Origin: Flammeovirgaceae bacterium
Lineage (GTDB): Bacteria > Bacteroidota > Bacteroidia > Cytophagales > Cyclobacteriaceae
Direction: 5' to 3'
DNA length: 64,000 nt
Assembly (NCBI GenBank): GCA_015180985.1
Contig: CP054185.1
Span: forward strand, 3,037,225-3,101,224
Every line of letters starts with the position of its first letter. Positions within the stretch are counted from its first letter, which is position 1. The notes below the pieces were generated by a model. That model had not been told where the DNA came from, searched no databases, and saw only the letters and a list, made by a program, of their open reading frames with translations. The translations under genes and the position numbers were made by a program. Below are positions 44,181 to 53,773 of the stretch, piece by piece.

Positions 44181-44983
44181 CGCCCGGACAAAAAGAACAC
44201 GGCCTGGCCCATTTGAAGAAGCAGTTTCGAATGAGCCATGTCCGGGCGTGCAAACTGGTGGGCTGTTCGCGTACTAAAAAGTATTACCGCAAGCGGATGC
44301 CGGCCAAAGATGCCGTGGTAAAAAGCAATCGAACAAGTCATCGGAACAAGCCGTAAGGGAAGGATGAAGGTAATCAAAGCTGGTACAAAAGAATCACCCG
44401 GAATGGGGCGACAGTAAAATTCGCAGAGTATATGAGCGTGAAGGGTTTTCCTTCACCGCAAACTGCGCAAGCGCATCAAAGACAACCCCGCCAACCCCTT
44501 TCTATACCCCTGCAGGCCAATATCGAGTGGGCCATGGACTTTATGAGCGATGCCCTGGATAGCGGGCGTACATTCCGCACACTCAACATCGTGGACCATT
44601 TCAACCGCCAGTGTATGGGTATTGAGGTGGACTTTAACCTGCCGGCCAGAAGGGTAATAGAAGCATTGGAGCGTGCCATTGAGCGGTACGGCAAACCGCT
44701 CAGCATCCGTACCGACAACGGCCCTGAGTTCCGCGCCAAACGCTTTATGAACTGGATGCACAACAACCACATCCAGTGGAACCCGATACAGAAAGGAAAG
44801 CCGCAACAGAACGCCATCATCGAACGATTCAACAAAACTTATCGCGAAGATGTGTTGGATGCCAACGTATTCAGCTCACTGGATAACGCCCGGCAAGTCA
44901 CTCACAAGTGGGTCGATGATTACAACCATAAAAGGCCACACCAGGCGCTCAACTATCAAACACCCATGGCCTATGCTGCGTGA
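44181..44983 (+). pseudogene. ISb OrfB, frameshifted
   Basis: The rve part from 44432 is open (MDFMSDALDSGRTFRTLN to YQTPMAYAA). Upstream, GTAAAAAGCAATC has two As fewer than copy 4, and CAAAGCTGG has an extra A, so the frame is broken. Confidence 0.82.
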
Positions 44984-45219
44984 TACCTACATGGGAAACT
45001 CTTTTTCTGTTTCCCTAAAAAAAGTATGGGCCATCAGTATGACAGCCCAAAACTTTTTTCAGTGCAAACCCTGCTTGTTCGCTGAGGTTTCCAATCGCAG
45101 CCACGCAGGTAAAGCTATTGCAAAACTCAAAACCTTAATCTATAATTACAACCTGTCAAAATTCCCAGCCACTTACCGAAGTACAGATAGAAATAATTCA
45201 GACTGTAAGCTCCCCCTTT

Positions 45220-46107
45220 TTAGGACAACTCTAAATTAGAAAATTTATTCATTGTTATCATAGTAACCGGCTGTGGGTTTGTGGGAAACTCGTTTCGAGT
45301 TTTCCATAAATCCACTGCCAGCATGTCCGCAGGACTGCGACCTTCTAGCGCGTCATGGGGACGGTGGTAGTTATAATCATTCATCCACTCGTCTGCCAGG
45401 ATTCTAACCTGGGTCAGCGATTCGAATACGTATGCATCAAGCACATCCTTCCGAAAGCTCCCATTAAAACGCTCGATGTATGCATTTTGGGAAGGTTTGC
45501 CTGGTTGAATGAATTGTAAATGGATACCATTCTCCTCGCACCATAAGCCAAGTTTGCTTGATATGAATTCGGGCCCATTATCAACCCTGATTCGCTTGGG
45601 TTTCCCTCCACCCAATGACTTGTTCCAGCACCCGTATCACCCGTTCGGCTCTCATTGAGGTGTCCACTTCAATAGCCAGAGCCTCGCGGTTAAAGTCATC
45701 CAGCAGGTTCAGCACCCTGAACTTACGACCTGACAAAAGAGAATCACTCATAAAATCCATCGACCAGCTTTGCATTGATATGGCTAACCGCCTCCAGGGG
45801 CTGGAGCGCGCGTGCCGGTAACCTCTTTTTCCTTTTCGCTTCATATTCAATTTCAATAGTTTATACACCCGGTGGATGCGTTTATGGTTCCATAATAATC
45901 CTTCCTTTCGTATCCTGAAGTACATTTTCCAAAACCCTCCGTAGGCCGTTTCTCCGCTAAATCCTGAAGTTTGTCAATCACCACATGATCGTCCTTCTTA
46001 CTTTGGTAGTAGTAAACCGAACGTGAGATATCCATCACTTTACAGGCCCGACCGAGGCTGACTTTAAATGTCGTTCTCAGATGGTCTACATGGGTTCGCT
46101 TCTCAGC
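45220..46107 (-). pseudogene. ISa OrfB, frameshifted
   Basis: Same shared breaks as the other copies, plus GGTTTCCCTCCACCC, which lacks the TC pair of GGTTTCCCTCTCCACCC. Confidence 0.82.
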
Positions 46108-46378
46108 GGGCCTTAATACTTTTTCCCAAAACATCTTTAAGCATCTTGTTGTCCAGGGCCAGGTCGGCATACATCTGCTTGAGTTTCCGGTTTTCTTCCT
46201 CAAGTTCCTTAACCCGCTTGAGTTCGCTCATCTCCATGCCCCCGTATTTTGCCTTCCAGTTATAAATGGTGGCTTTCGAAATCCCCTGATCGCGGGCAAT
46301 ATCCTGGATGTTTTTGCCAGCATCAAACTCCTTGAGAATGTTGAAAATCTGGACTTCGGTGAATCGTGTTCTTTTCAT
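46103..46378 (-). CDS. ISa OrfA, variant end
   Basis: As in copy 2, the slippery run has five As, giving the ending SIKAR. Confidence 0.85.
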   Translation of the reverse strand: MKRTRFTEVQIFNILKEFDAGKNIQDIARDQGISKATIYNWKAKYGGMEMSELKRVKELEEENRKLKQMYADLALDNKMLKDVLGKSIKAR

Positions 46379-46444
46379 AGTTAACAGTTTAAAGTTAGAC
46401 CTTTTGTCTAATTCAAAACTGTCCTATTTTCGGGGGAGCTTACA

Positions 46445-47512
46445 GTGCCATGTATCGGCTGTGCGCAAACGCCTTCATTTTTAGTAAGAGATAAAGCCGG
46501 CAACCATGCACAACAAACGCTCACCTTGTATTACTATTTCAAAAAACTGGAGTTACATGGCGATATCAAGCAATTCATGATAAATGAACAAGAAAGCTTT
46601 GTTTATGTACTGGCCCGGCATTACAATCCGAACAAAGTTTCATTGAATGTCATTTCATTGGAAACGCAAACGGTAGTGGGCGTTTATACGCTTGACTTTT
46701 TTATTGATTATGGATACATACTCAGTATGGCCTACAATCCATTCAATAATTTGTTTTACTTCTTTACTGAACGTCAATCTTATCTCTATGCTTATTCACC
46801 TACGCAAAGGAAGTTGGTGAAAACAGTTGAAATAACCGATGATCACAAGTATTACCCGCGTAAATATCCAGTCTACCTGGCTTTCACGCGTTCAGGTAAA
46901 GGCCTCTTGGTTACGCAACCCCAGGATCATTCTGCTCCAAGGTTAAAACTAATTGACAGCGCTGTAGATGATGAGCTTGTTGCCATGCCTGATTTTAACA
47001 ACGCTTCGTTTCACGGCTTTTCGGAGGATTTAGATTGGGCAAATATATTTATGGGTGTAAATCGGACGGGGCCCTCAAATCCGGTTCTTGTCTTTACGGA
47101 AACAGGCCAGTTTGAAACTTTACCATTCACCACTACAGGCGATGCCGGACGGATAAAACGAAACAAGAATGCCCCGAATACGCTATTGGTGCAACTGGGG
47201 CAGAAGATTTTTATTAAGAAGCTGGATACCGGAGGTGAATCGGTACACGCATATGCAAATTCAGGAGAAGCGTCTTTTGATTTCAGCTACGCACCAGGCG
47301 AAACAAACTTTGCATGGGTCTATGCTGAAGACAACGCGTTGGTATTACTTAATTATGATGAGACGATAACCGAGATAGAGTATATTCCCGGTGCAGAGTT
47401 TCATGGCCTTACTACAACCAATGATAATAAATGGCTTTTAATGTCAACTTTTTCGGATTTCTATTTTTACAGAATTGAAGACATCAGAAGAACCTCATTT
47501 GATGAACCGTGA
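46445..47512 (+). pseudogene. 5'-truncated secreted propeller-like protein
   Basis: The frame runs directly out of ISa (VPCIGCAQTPSFLVRDKAGN), which reads as the end of an Ig-like or cadherin-like domain, so the N-terminal part is missing. From about residue 35 a series of beta-propeller-like blades follows (SFVYVLARHYNPNKVSLNVI, LFYFFTERQSYLYAYSPTQR). The stop overlaps the GTG start of the next gene (CCGTGATC), so the two are translationally coupled. Family not recognised. Confidence 0.75.
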
Positions 47513-49059
47513 TCAGGGGCAGTATTATATTATTCTTTTTGATTATAGCCTGGATCAGTCATGCGCAGACTCCCATCGACACAACGAATAATTTTAATTC
47601 TTTGTCTTTGTTGACACAGGATTCTTTAAGGCAACTATTACTGGTCAGGCAAGATTCTATCAGACAAGTATCTGAAGAAATGGCAAAGCGATTGGATAGC
47701 CTAATGCAAAAAAGGAATCGGATGGCAGGGTTGATTGCCGCTGAACAGCATCGGATAGCTTTAACACTGGATAGCCTGGAGTCAATTAAGAACCCTGATA
47801 CTCTTTTACTCAGCAGATACTCGGCCTTTCAAATGAAATTAGACAGCCTTAAAGCAGAAATAGAAACAGGTGGGATGTTAAACGAAATAGAAAGAAAAGT
47901 TTCCCATGCAGAGGATATTGCTAACTCAAAGTTTGATGCTTTAAATGACAAGGTGAACCGTATTACCCAGGGCAAAGTAAATTTGCAAGGTGAGGTGGAT
48001 GTAAATTATGCAAGTAGCGTTCCATCATTGAATGTACCAGGACTTCCTGTCTCAGATGTAAATTCCCCATTGAGCAACACCAATTTACAAAATTCAATCC
48101 CTTCCGATGTTAATGTTTCTAAGCCCGAAATACCCGGTACCAGATTGCCGAAATTGGAAGTGAATGAATTGGGGAAAAAAACACAATATCTTGATGGATT
48201 AATCGGTCAGGTTAGACAATATAAGGAGGAGTTGGAAAAAGTGAAGGATCAAGAATTTGATGTTAATAAAATATCCAATGAAATTGAAAGGCAAATTATT
48301 GAGCTAGATGCGGTAAAGGCTTTTGAGAAAGAGATTGGACTCAATCCTTTTGCAAAAAGCTGGAACGATCCTGAAGTGATGAAGGAAATGGCCTTTAACA
48401 AAGGCAAAGAGCAAGCAATGAATCATTTTGCCGGACACGAACAGGAGTTAATGGCTGCAATGGAACAGTTTTCAAAAATTCGGGCGCAAATGAAGAACCC
48501 GGAAGGCACTATTGACATGCTAAAAAAACAAAACAACCCAATGAAGGACAAGAAGTTTGTTGAGCGTTTGGTACCTGGATTGGCCTTGCAGTTACAAAAG
48601 CCTGGTCCTTTCTGGTTTGATCTTAATCCTTCATTGGGCTACAAACTGTCGGGTAAGTTCACCCTTCATGCCGGCTGGAATTACCGGTGGGCCTACGCAA
48701 ACGATGAAGGCTGGTTAAAAAGCGAAAGGATTTATGGCCCCCGCACCATGTTGGAATACACCTGGCGGCAATATTTTTCTTTTGTGGGAATAGCCGAAGT
48801 GATGAGCAGCCCGCTGAAATTATTTGGCAATCCTTCCAACCCAGAGTATACCAGTCGCGATTGGATATGGAGTTATATGGTTGGCACCAAGACTTCCTAT
48901 AACATTACTAAATCCATTAAAGGTAATGCCCAGGTGCTTTATAATTTATACGACCCCGACCATCAAAGTCCATATGGCGATCGGCTGAACGTGAGAATGG
49001 GGGTTGAGTATGTAATTAAGTTAAAGAAGAATGCGACCGAGGGATCGGCTGATTATTGA
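47509..49059 (+). CDS. Secreted coiled-coil protein with beta-rich C-terminus, 516 aa
   Basis: The signal peptide is IILFFLIIAWISHAQ. Residues about 25-160 and 225-345 are heptad-rich (DSLRQLLLVRQDSIRQVSEE, YKEELEKVKDQEFDVNKISN), separated by a low-complexity linker with SDVNSPLSNTNLQNSIPSDV. The C-terminal about 150 residues have amphipathic strands (FTLHAGWNYRWAYANDEGW, RLNVRMGVEYVIKLKK), like an outer-membrane barrel or adaptor. The start is GTG in overlap with the upstream stop. A gliding or surface-machinery role is possible, but I do not recognise it. Confidence 0.75.
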   Translation: MIRGSIILFFLIIAWISHAQTPIDTTNNFNSLSLLTQDSLRQLLLVRQDSIRQVSEEMAKRLDSLMQKRNRMAGLIAAEQHRIALTLDSLESIKNPDTLLLSRYSAFQMKLDSLKAEIETGGMLNEIERKVSHAEDIANSKFDALNDKVNRITQGKVNLQGEVDVNYASSVPSLNVPGLPVSDVNSPLSNTNLQNSIPSDVNVSKPEIPGTRLPKLEVNELGKKTQYLDGLIGQVRQYKEELEKVKDQEFDVNKISNEIERQIIELDAVKAFEKEIGLNPFAKSWNDPEVMKEMAFNKGKEQAMNHFAGHEQELMAAMEQFSKIRAQMKNPEGTIDMLKKQNNPMKDKKFVERLVPGLALQLQKPGPFWFDLNPSLGYKLSGKFTLHAGWNYRWAYANDEGWLKSERIYGPRTMLEYTWRQYFSFVGIAEVMSSPLKLFGNPSNPEYTSRDWIWSYMVGTKTSYNITKSIKGNAQVLYNLYDPDHQSPYGDRLNVRMGVEYVIKLKKNATEGSADY

Positions 49060-49068
49060 AGTAGATAT

Positions 49069-49092
49069 TGTAAGCTCCCCCGAAAATAGGAC
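49069..49092 (+). mobile_element. ISa copy 7, 24-bp end remnant
   Basis: TGTAAGCTCCCCCGAAAATA, the left (OrfA-side) terminus of ISa, followed immediately by an ISb end. Confidence 0.8.
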
Positions 49093-49732
49093 TGTAAGTG
49101 GCTGGGAATTTTGACAGGTTGTAATTATAGATTAAGGTTTTGAGTTTTTGCAATAGCTTTACCTATTCCGGGTGGCTCTTTTGTACCAGCTTGATTACTT
49201 TCATCCTTCCCTAACGGCTTGTTCCGATGACTTGTTCGATTGCTTTTTTTACCACGGCATCTTTGGTCGGCATCCGCTTGCGGTAATACTTTTTAGTACG
49301 CGAACAGCCCACCAGCTTACACGCCTGGGCATGGCTCATTCGAAACTGCTTCTTCACAAATGGGCCAGGCCGTGTTCTTTTTGCCCAGGCGTCAGAACTT
49401 TTTTGAGAGCAGGTCTTTTATGGCATCAATCTCCAGACTCTGGTTGGCCACAATTTTCTTGAGCCTCGCATTTTCATACTCAAGTTCTTTAAGTCGCTTA
49501 AGTTCGTCAACGGTCATGCCTGCGTACTTGCTGCGCCAATTGTAGAACGTAGCCTCGCTAATACCATGCTTGCGGCATACTTCGGCCACCTTCTGGTCTT
49601 GTTGGATTTGTTCGTTGAGGATGCCAATAATCTGGGCCTCGGTAAATTTGCTCTTCTTCATTTTGACTTTTTTTGGTCGGTTAAATTAGAAAATCCTACT
49701 TTTAACCTGTTCAAAAAAAGCAGCCTAGTACC
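49093..49732 (-). mobile_element. ISb copy 3, internally deleted, about 640 bp
   Basis: The right-end 73 bases (GTAAGTGGCTGGGAATTTTG...) join directly to the middle of OrfB at CTTTACCTATTCCGGG. The rve domain is gone. The other end, GCCTAGTACC, is intact at 49732. Confidence 0.87.
49392..49661 (-). CDS. ISb OrfA, 89 aa
   Basis: Same as the other OrfA copies. Only about 225 bases of OrfB remnant remain downstream (49164-49391). Confidence 0.85.
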   Translation of the reverse strand: MKKSKFTEAQIIGILNEQIQQDQKVAEVCRKHGISEATFYNWRSKYAGMTVDELKRLKELEYENARLKKIVANQSLEIDAIKDLLSKKF

Positions 49733-49735
49733 GTC

Positions 49736-50020
49736 TTATCCTAATTTTTTCTTTGGGTCTTGTCTAACATCAAAGAATGAAAGGATTATAATCTTGTTGT
49801 CCCTTATTCTATAGAGTATCCTTGTCTGCCGTGATAGTTGAAAACCTCTTATGTCGTTGTTTTCAATTTGTCCCATTAAAGGATAGTCTTTTAGGAGTTT
49901 GAAAATCTCATCAACTTTTTGAACAAACTCTTTAGCTGTCCTTTCTCCCCATTTTTGTTTTATATAATCTACAATTGAGTCGAAGTTTCGTTCCGCTCTC
50001 GGGGTAATATAAACTTGCAT
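49736..50020 (-). CDS. ParE/RelE-family toxin, 94 aa
   Basis: MQVYITPRAERNFDSIVDYI opens the fold; GERTAKEFVQKVDEIFKLLK is the helical hairpin; RGFQLSRQTRILYRIRDNKI then LSFFDVRQDPKKK is the beta sheet with the D-x-R-Q-D-P signature. It is predicted to act on gyrase or on ribosome-bound mRNA. It overlaps the antitoxin stop by one base. The 3' end of its cassette, including the attC, is replaced by ISb. Confidence 0.9.
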   Translation of the reverse strand: MQVYITPRAERNFDSIVDYIKQKWGERTAKEFVQKVDEIFKLLKDYPLMGQIENNDIRGFQLSRQTRILYRIRDNKIIILSFFDVRQDPKKKLG

Positions 50021-50250
50021 TAATACTTTTTCTTAACAGTCTCCCAATCAATCAAATTTTTATCGTCTTGAGATTCTTCATAGGATAAATAGACTTCTTT
50101 CTTTTGTTCTTCGGTCATAGTTTTCCATATCTGTCCCTCTTTTGCGGTCTCCCTTTGTTTTAGAAAGTCATAAATTGTCCGCAGTAACTGCTCATTTTCA
50201 ATCCTGTCCAGGATTTTGTGAAGGTCTGATTTCAGCTCAAGTGTCCCCAT
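50020..50250 (-). CDS. Antitoxin partner of the ParE/RelE-family toxin, 76 aa
   Basis: MGTLELKSDLHKILDRIENE followed by QLLRTIYDFLKQRE is the helical N-terminus usual for this antitoxin group in Bacteroidetes. The C-terminal ESQDDKNLIDWETVKKKY binds the toxin in characterised relatives. It is expressed with the toxin from the promoter at 50274. Confidence 0.85.
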   Translation of the reverse strand: MGTLELKSDLHKILDRIENEQLLRTIYDFLKQRETAKEGQIWKTMTEEQKKEVYLSYEESQDDKNLIDWETVKKKY

Positions 50251-50263
50251 GTTATTCTCTTTT

Positions 50264-50296
50264 TTAAGTAAGCCAAATTTACGTCTTTTTACTTAA
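50264..50296 (-). promoter_or_regulatory. Promoter and operator of the ParE/RelE cassette
   Basis: TTAAGTAA (50264-50271) and TTACTTAA (50289-50296) are inverted arms around a -7 element TAAATTTG read on - (50281 to 50274). The antitoxin or complex could shut the promoter by bridging the arms. The -7 element is about 24 bases before the antitoxin ATG. Confidence 0.6.
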
Positions 50297-50324
50297 TTTT
50301 TTCGCGATCGACCTATTGCCCCAC

Positions 50325-50457
50325 AACGGTTAAGTGTAGCTGCCGTGCGGGCTTAGATGCTGTTCACTGTCCGCCAGCACAAGACAAGCAAAGTGGTACA
50401 ACGGTTCAAGTTTGCACATCCTCCCGCATGGAAGCTACACAGCTGCCGACACTCTCC
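50325..50457 (-). repeat. Degenerate attC-like site
   Basis: On - the right boundary is GTTGTGGGG (50327 down). The arms GTGTAGCTTCCATGCGGG and CCCGCACGGCAGCTACAC pair, but the left AAC is missing, and NC2 sequence joins it without its own end arm. It is probably a deletion scar. Confidence 0.55.
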
Positions 50458-50670
50458 GCGGAACGAACTCTTGTCCACTGACTGAAAAACTCTCCGCGTA
50501 ACCGAGTCCATTTTTTTTATTTTTCAGTCCGCCCTTGTCTGTTGAGACCGAAATTGTTTCGTAGTCAGCAAACGTATTTTTGGAACTCACTTGTCGCGCG
50601 TTGGTGTAAGCTCCCCCGAAAATAGGACAGTTTTGAATTAGACAAAAGGTCTAACTTTAAACTGTTAACT

Positions 50671-50937
50671 ATGAAAAGAACACGATTCACCGAAGTCCAG
50701 ATTTTCAACATTCTCAAGGAGTTTGATGCTGGCAAAAACATCCAGGATATTGCCCGCGATCAGGGGATTTCGAAAGCCACCATTTATAACTGGAAGGCAA
50801 AATACGGGGGCATGGAGATGAGCGAACTCAAGCGGGTTAAGGAACTTGAGGAAGAAAACCGGAAACTCAAGCAGATGTATGCCGACCTGGCCCTGGACAA
50901 CAAGATGCTTAAAGATGTTTTGGGAAAAAAGTATTAA
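50671..50937 (+). CDS. ISa OrfA, 88 aa
   Basis: Full OrfA with A6G slippery run at its end. Confidence 0.88.
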   Translation: MKRTRFTEVQIFNILKEFDAGKNIQDIARDQGISKATIYNWKAKYGGMEMSELKRVKELEEENRKLKQMYADLALDNKMLKDVLGKKY

Positions 50938-51832
50938 GGCCCGCTGAGAAGCGAACCCATGTAGACCATCTGAGAACGACATTTAAAGTCAGCCTCGGTC
51001 GGGCCTGTAAAGTGATGGATATCTCACGTTCGGTTTACTACTACCAAAGTAAGAAGGACGATCATGTGGTGATTGACAAACTTCAGGATTTAGCGGAGAA
51101 ACGGCCTACGGAGGGTTTTGGAAAATGTACTTCAGGATACGAAAGGAAGGATTATTATGGAACCATAAACGCATCCACCGGGTGTATAAACTATTGAAAT
51201 TGAATATGAAGCGAAAAGGAAAAAGAGGTTACCGGCACGCGCGCTCCAGCCCCTGGAGGCGGTTAGCCATATCAATGCAAAGCTGGTCGATGGATTTTAT
51301 GAGTGATTCTCTTTTGTCAGGTCGTAAGTTCAGGGTGCTGAACCTGCTGGATGACTTTAACCGCGAGGCTCTGGCTATTGAAGTGGACACCTCAATGAGA
51401 GCCGAACGGGTGATACGGGTGCTGGAACAAGTCATTGGGTGGAGAGGGAAACCCAAGCGAATCAGGGTTGATAATGGGCCCGAATTCATATCAAGCAAAC
51501 TTGGCTTATGGTGCGAGGAGAATGGTATCCATTTACAATTCATTCAACCAGGCAAACCTTCCCAAAATGCATACATCGAGCGTTTTAATGGGAGCTTTCG
51601 GAAGGATGTGCTTGATGCATACGTATTCGAATCGCTGACCCAGGTTAGAATCCTGGCAGACGAGTGGATGAATGATTATAACTACCACCGTCCCCATGAC
51701 GCGCTAGAAGGTCGCAGTCCTGCGGACATGCTGGCAGTGGATTTATGGAAAACTCGAAACGAGTTTCCCACAAACCCACAGCCGGTTACTATGATAACAA
51801 TGAATAAATTTTCTAATTTAGAGTTGTCCTAA
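50933..51832 (+). pseudogene. ISa OrfB, frameshifted
   Basis: The rve half is open in 51125-51832 (235 aa). The N-terminal half is out of frame at GGGTTTTGGAAAATG, as in every ISa copy of this window. Confidence 0.82.
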
Positions 51833-51967
51833 AAAGGGGGAGCTTACATTGGCAGTGTGTACCTAAAACTCTATTGAACAGAGGTCAGCCGTTATTGTCC
51901 AGCGGAAACGCGTCTTAGTCGTTAACGTTGTCACCGGTTGCGTAGGACTAATTAGTCCCCGCATGGT

Positions 51968-52096
51968 GCACAACGTTTTGGGTTTGTTTAGTGGCGGATA
52001 AATCCAACGGATTTGTCCGCCTACACGAGTATAAATAAACTTGCTGACACTACGGGCGACTGTGTCGCCCGCCATTAAACAAACCTGGTGTTGTGC
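51968..52096 (-). repeat. attC-like site, family beta, inverted
   Basis: On - AAC is at 52092-52090 and GTT at 51974-51972. Same inner stem as at 7630, 10912, 11806 and 37582. Confidence 0.8.
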
Positions 52097-52105
52097 CCCG
52101 TTGCC

Positions 52106-52477
52106 TTACTTTGAATTGTCCTTAATCCAGGTTTTAATTTGCTCAAATGTCACCTGGCCGCTTGCTGCTTTAAGCACAAAGTCATACTTATCATTTTGTC
52201 CTAAGTGAATGTCAATGTTATTAGTTTTGAGCATCAGTCGCATGAGTACGTATGCTGTCCGTTTATTACCGTCTATGAACGGATGATTTATTATTATGCT
52301 TTCAAAAATTGCAGCGGCTTTGTCTATCGGGTCAGGGTATAATTCCTGTCCGTCAAATGTTTGATAAGGTCTATTTATTGCTGATTCAAGAAGTCCTTTG
52401 TCCCGAATGCCTTTTGCTCCGCCAAACTTGTCTATAAGAATGTCGTGTATTTTTTCGACTTCATTAATGTCAATCAT
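52106..52477 (-). CDS. doc: Doc-type Fic toxin, 123 aa
   Basis: The Fic core is HPFIDGNKRTAYVLM at about residues 66-80 (H-P-F-x-D-G-N-K-R-T). The N-terminal INEVEKIHDILIDKFGGAKG, then GLLESAINRPYQTF, is the standard Doc lead-in. Phage P1 Doc phosphorylates EF-Tu and stops translation; the same chemistry is likely here because the Doc-type K rather than G is present in DGNKRT. Its start overlaps the antitoxin stop by 4 bases. Confidence 0.92.
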   Translation of the reverse strand: MIDINEVEKIHDILIDKFGGAKGIRDKGLLESAINRPYQTFDGQELYPDPIDKAAAIFESIIINHPFIDGNKRTAYVLMRLMLKTNNIDIHLGQNDKYDFVLKAASGQVTFEQIKTWIKDNSK

Positions 52478-52662
52478 TTAGCTAGTCTTTCTAGGAGTTC
52501 TTTGTCTTCTGTTAGTATGTCCCTTAAATTCCTAGTCAGGTTCACCTTGTCGATGGGTTGATTTTCAACTTGCTTTAAAAAGTCCAACACGTCTTGAAGT
52601 ACGCTTTCTGGCACTTTGTCAAGTGATTTTTGTATCTCTGATTTTATGTCTTTAGTAGTCAT
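52474..52662 (-). CDS. Phd-like antitoxin partner of Doc, 62 aa
   Basis: MTTKDIKSEIQKSLDKVPES followed by VLQDVLDFLKQVENQ is a short helical protein typical of Bacteroidetes genes placed before doc. It lacks a clear Phd/YefM DNA-binding fold. The C-terminus NLRDILTEDKELLERLAK is the likely toxin-binding segment. Confidence 0.8.
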   Translation of the reverse strand: MTTKDIKSEIQKSLDKVPESVLQDVLDFLKQVENQPIDKVNLTRNLRDILTEDKELLERLAK

Positions 52663-52729
52663 TTTTAGTCCATTATTTCAGTTCGAAGTTACTAAATTTT
52701 ACTCTTACTTTTTTCGGTCGGGCAATGAG

Positions 52730-52899
52730 CCACAACGTTTGGGTTTGTGACGGCTTGCGGATAGGAGGGCTTGCTAAATGAGGAACGAAATGGCAAGCCC
52801 GACCAGTTGCAAACAGTCTTCCGTTACGAAACTAAGTAAAGAAACGAAAACTTCATAGCCACACATCACCTGCAAGCTGGCACAAACCTGTTGTTAGCG
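52730..52899 (-). repeat. attC-like site, inverted
   Basis: On - AAC at 52895-52893 and GTT at 52736-52734. Same inner stem as at 24394. The Doc cassette start GTTGTGGCTCATTGCC mirrors its end GGCAACGGGGCACAAC in 13 of 16 positions. Confidence 0.8.
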
Positions 52900-53331
52900 C
52901 CAGTACGCGTCCACCGTTTACTTTATTTTGGACTCGAAAGAGTCCACCGATAATTTAATTTGGACGCGTCTGGCTCCATATTGAACAAAAACGTTGTCTT
53001 GTTGGTCTGTCATTGTCGGTCAAACTGTCTAAAAAAAATTTTTAAGGTCAATTTTTCAAATTTTCCTTCACCAAACCGAAAAAAAAATTCGCGCTTCGCG
53101 CGATTCTCTTGTCTACGGTGGGGGGCTGGTTTCGCGCGTGTCGCGCGCGACAAGGGTATTTATTTAAAGTCCGTTGTCAATTATTCAATTAGTCTAAAAC
53201 TTTTCCGCGTGTCCGCGTACACTGGATTTTATAAAAGTCTTTGTCAGGAGTTAATTTATTGTCCGCGGAGCTGAGTCTTTGTCAGTTAGTCAAACGTTGT
53301 CTGCGTAGATTTTATGCGTATTGGCGGCAAC
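52893..53331 (-). repeat. Gene-less cassette, NC3'/NC3 hybrid, inverted
   Basis: On - it starts GTTGCCGCCAATACGC (NC3' type) but ends ACTGGCGCTAAC (NC3 type), so its two arms no longer match fully. Homologous recombination between NC3' and NC3 copies would give this product. Confidence 0.75.
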
Positions 53332-53400
53332 GTTTGGCGCATATTGCGTGGCGTTTGTGCAAATGCGCAAGGTCCACCGTTGTTGAGTGAAGATAGGAGA
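53325..53400 (-). repeat. Partial attC-like site of NC2 type, cut by ISb
   Basis: The reverse complement of the right half of the site at 29112-29240; it ends at TCTCCTATC where ISb begins. Confidence 0.8.
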
Positions 53401-53471
53401 GGTACTAGGCTGCTTTTTTTGAACAGGTTAAAAGTAGGATTTTCTAATTTAACCGACCAAAAAAAGTCAAA

Positions 53472-53741
53472 ATGAAGAAGAGCAAATTTACCGAGGCCCA
53501 GATTATTGGCATCCTCAACGAACAAATCCAACAAGACCAGAAGGTGGCCGAAGTATGCCGCAAGCATGGTATTAGCGAGGCTACGTTCTACAATTGGCGC
53601 AGCAAGTACGCGGGCATGACCGTTGACGAACTTAAGCGACTTAAAGAACTTGAGTATGAAAATGCGAGGCTCAAGAAAATTGTGGCCAACCAGAGCCTGG
53701 AGATTGATGCCATAAAAGACCTGCTCTCAAAAAAGTTCTGA
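53472..53741 (+). CDS. ISb OrfA, 89 aa
   Basis: HTH VCRKHGISEATFYNW and coiled coil KRLKELEYENARLKKIVANQ; it ends at CTCAAAAAAGTT, the -1 slippery run that would join it to OrfB. Confidence 0.9.
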   Translation: MKKSKFTEAQIIGILNEQIQQDQKVAEVCRKHGISEATFYNWRSKYAGMTVDELKRLKELEYENARLKKIVANQSLEIDAIKDLLSKKF

Positions 53742-53773
53742 CGCCCGGACAAAAAGAACACGGCCTGGCCCAT

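Larger units (their letters stand above)
43840..45177 (+). mobile_element. ISb copy 2, 1338 bp, no clear TSD
   Basis: Ends are GGTACTAGGCTGC and GCCACTTACC. Flanks GTAC and GAAG differ. It is followed after 26 bases by ISa copy 6. Confidence 0.9.
45204..46444 (-). mobile_element. ISa copy 6, 1241 bp, no TSD
   Basis: Flanks AGAC and GTGC differ. To the right it cuts into a coding region (46445 onward). Confidence 0.9.
50605..51848 (+). mobile_element. ISa copy 8, 1244 bp, TSD TTGG
   Basis: Duplication at 50601-50604 and 51849-51852. Confidence 0.92.
50458..51974 (-). repeat. Gene-less cassette, family NC2, inverted, truncated, split by ISa
   Basis: On - it starts GTTGTGCACCATGCGGGG (51974 down) and follows NC2 to GCGGAGAGTGTCGGC, lacking the last about 200 bases. 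ISa copy 8 interrupts it with TTGG duplicated. Confidence 0.8.
49733..53400 (-). other. Inverted segment of the cassette array
   Basis: Genes, attC-like sites and gene-less cassettes here all read on -, and GTC rather than GAC is enriched on +. It is bounded by ISb copies in opposite orientation (49093-49732 on -, 53401-54741 on +). Sequence at 52893-53400 is the reverse complement of array sequence like that at 29165-29671. Confidence 0.85.
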
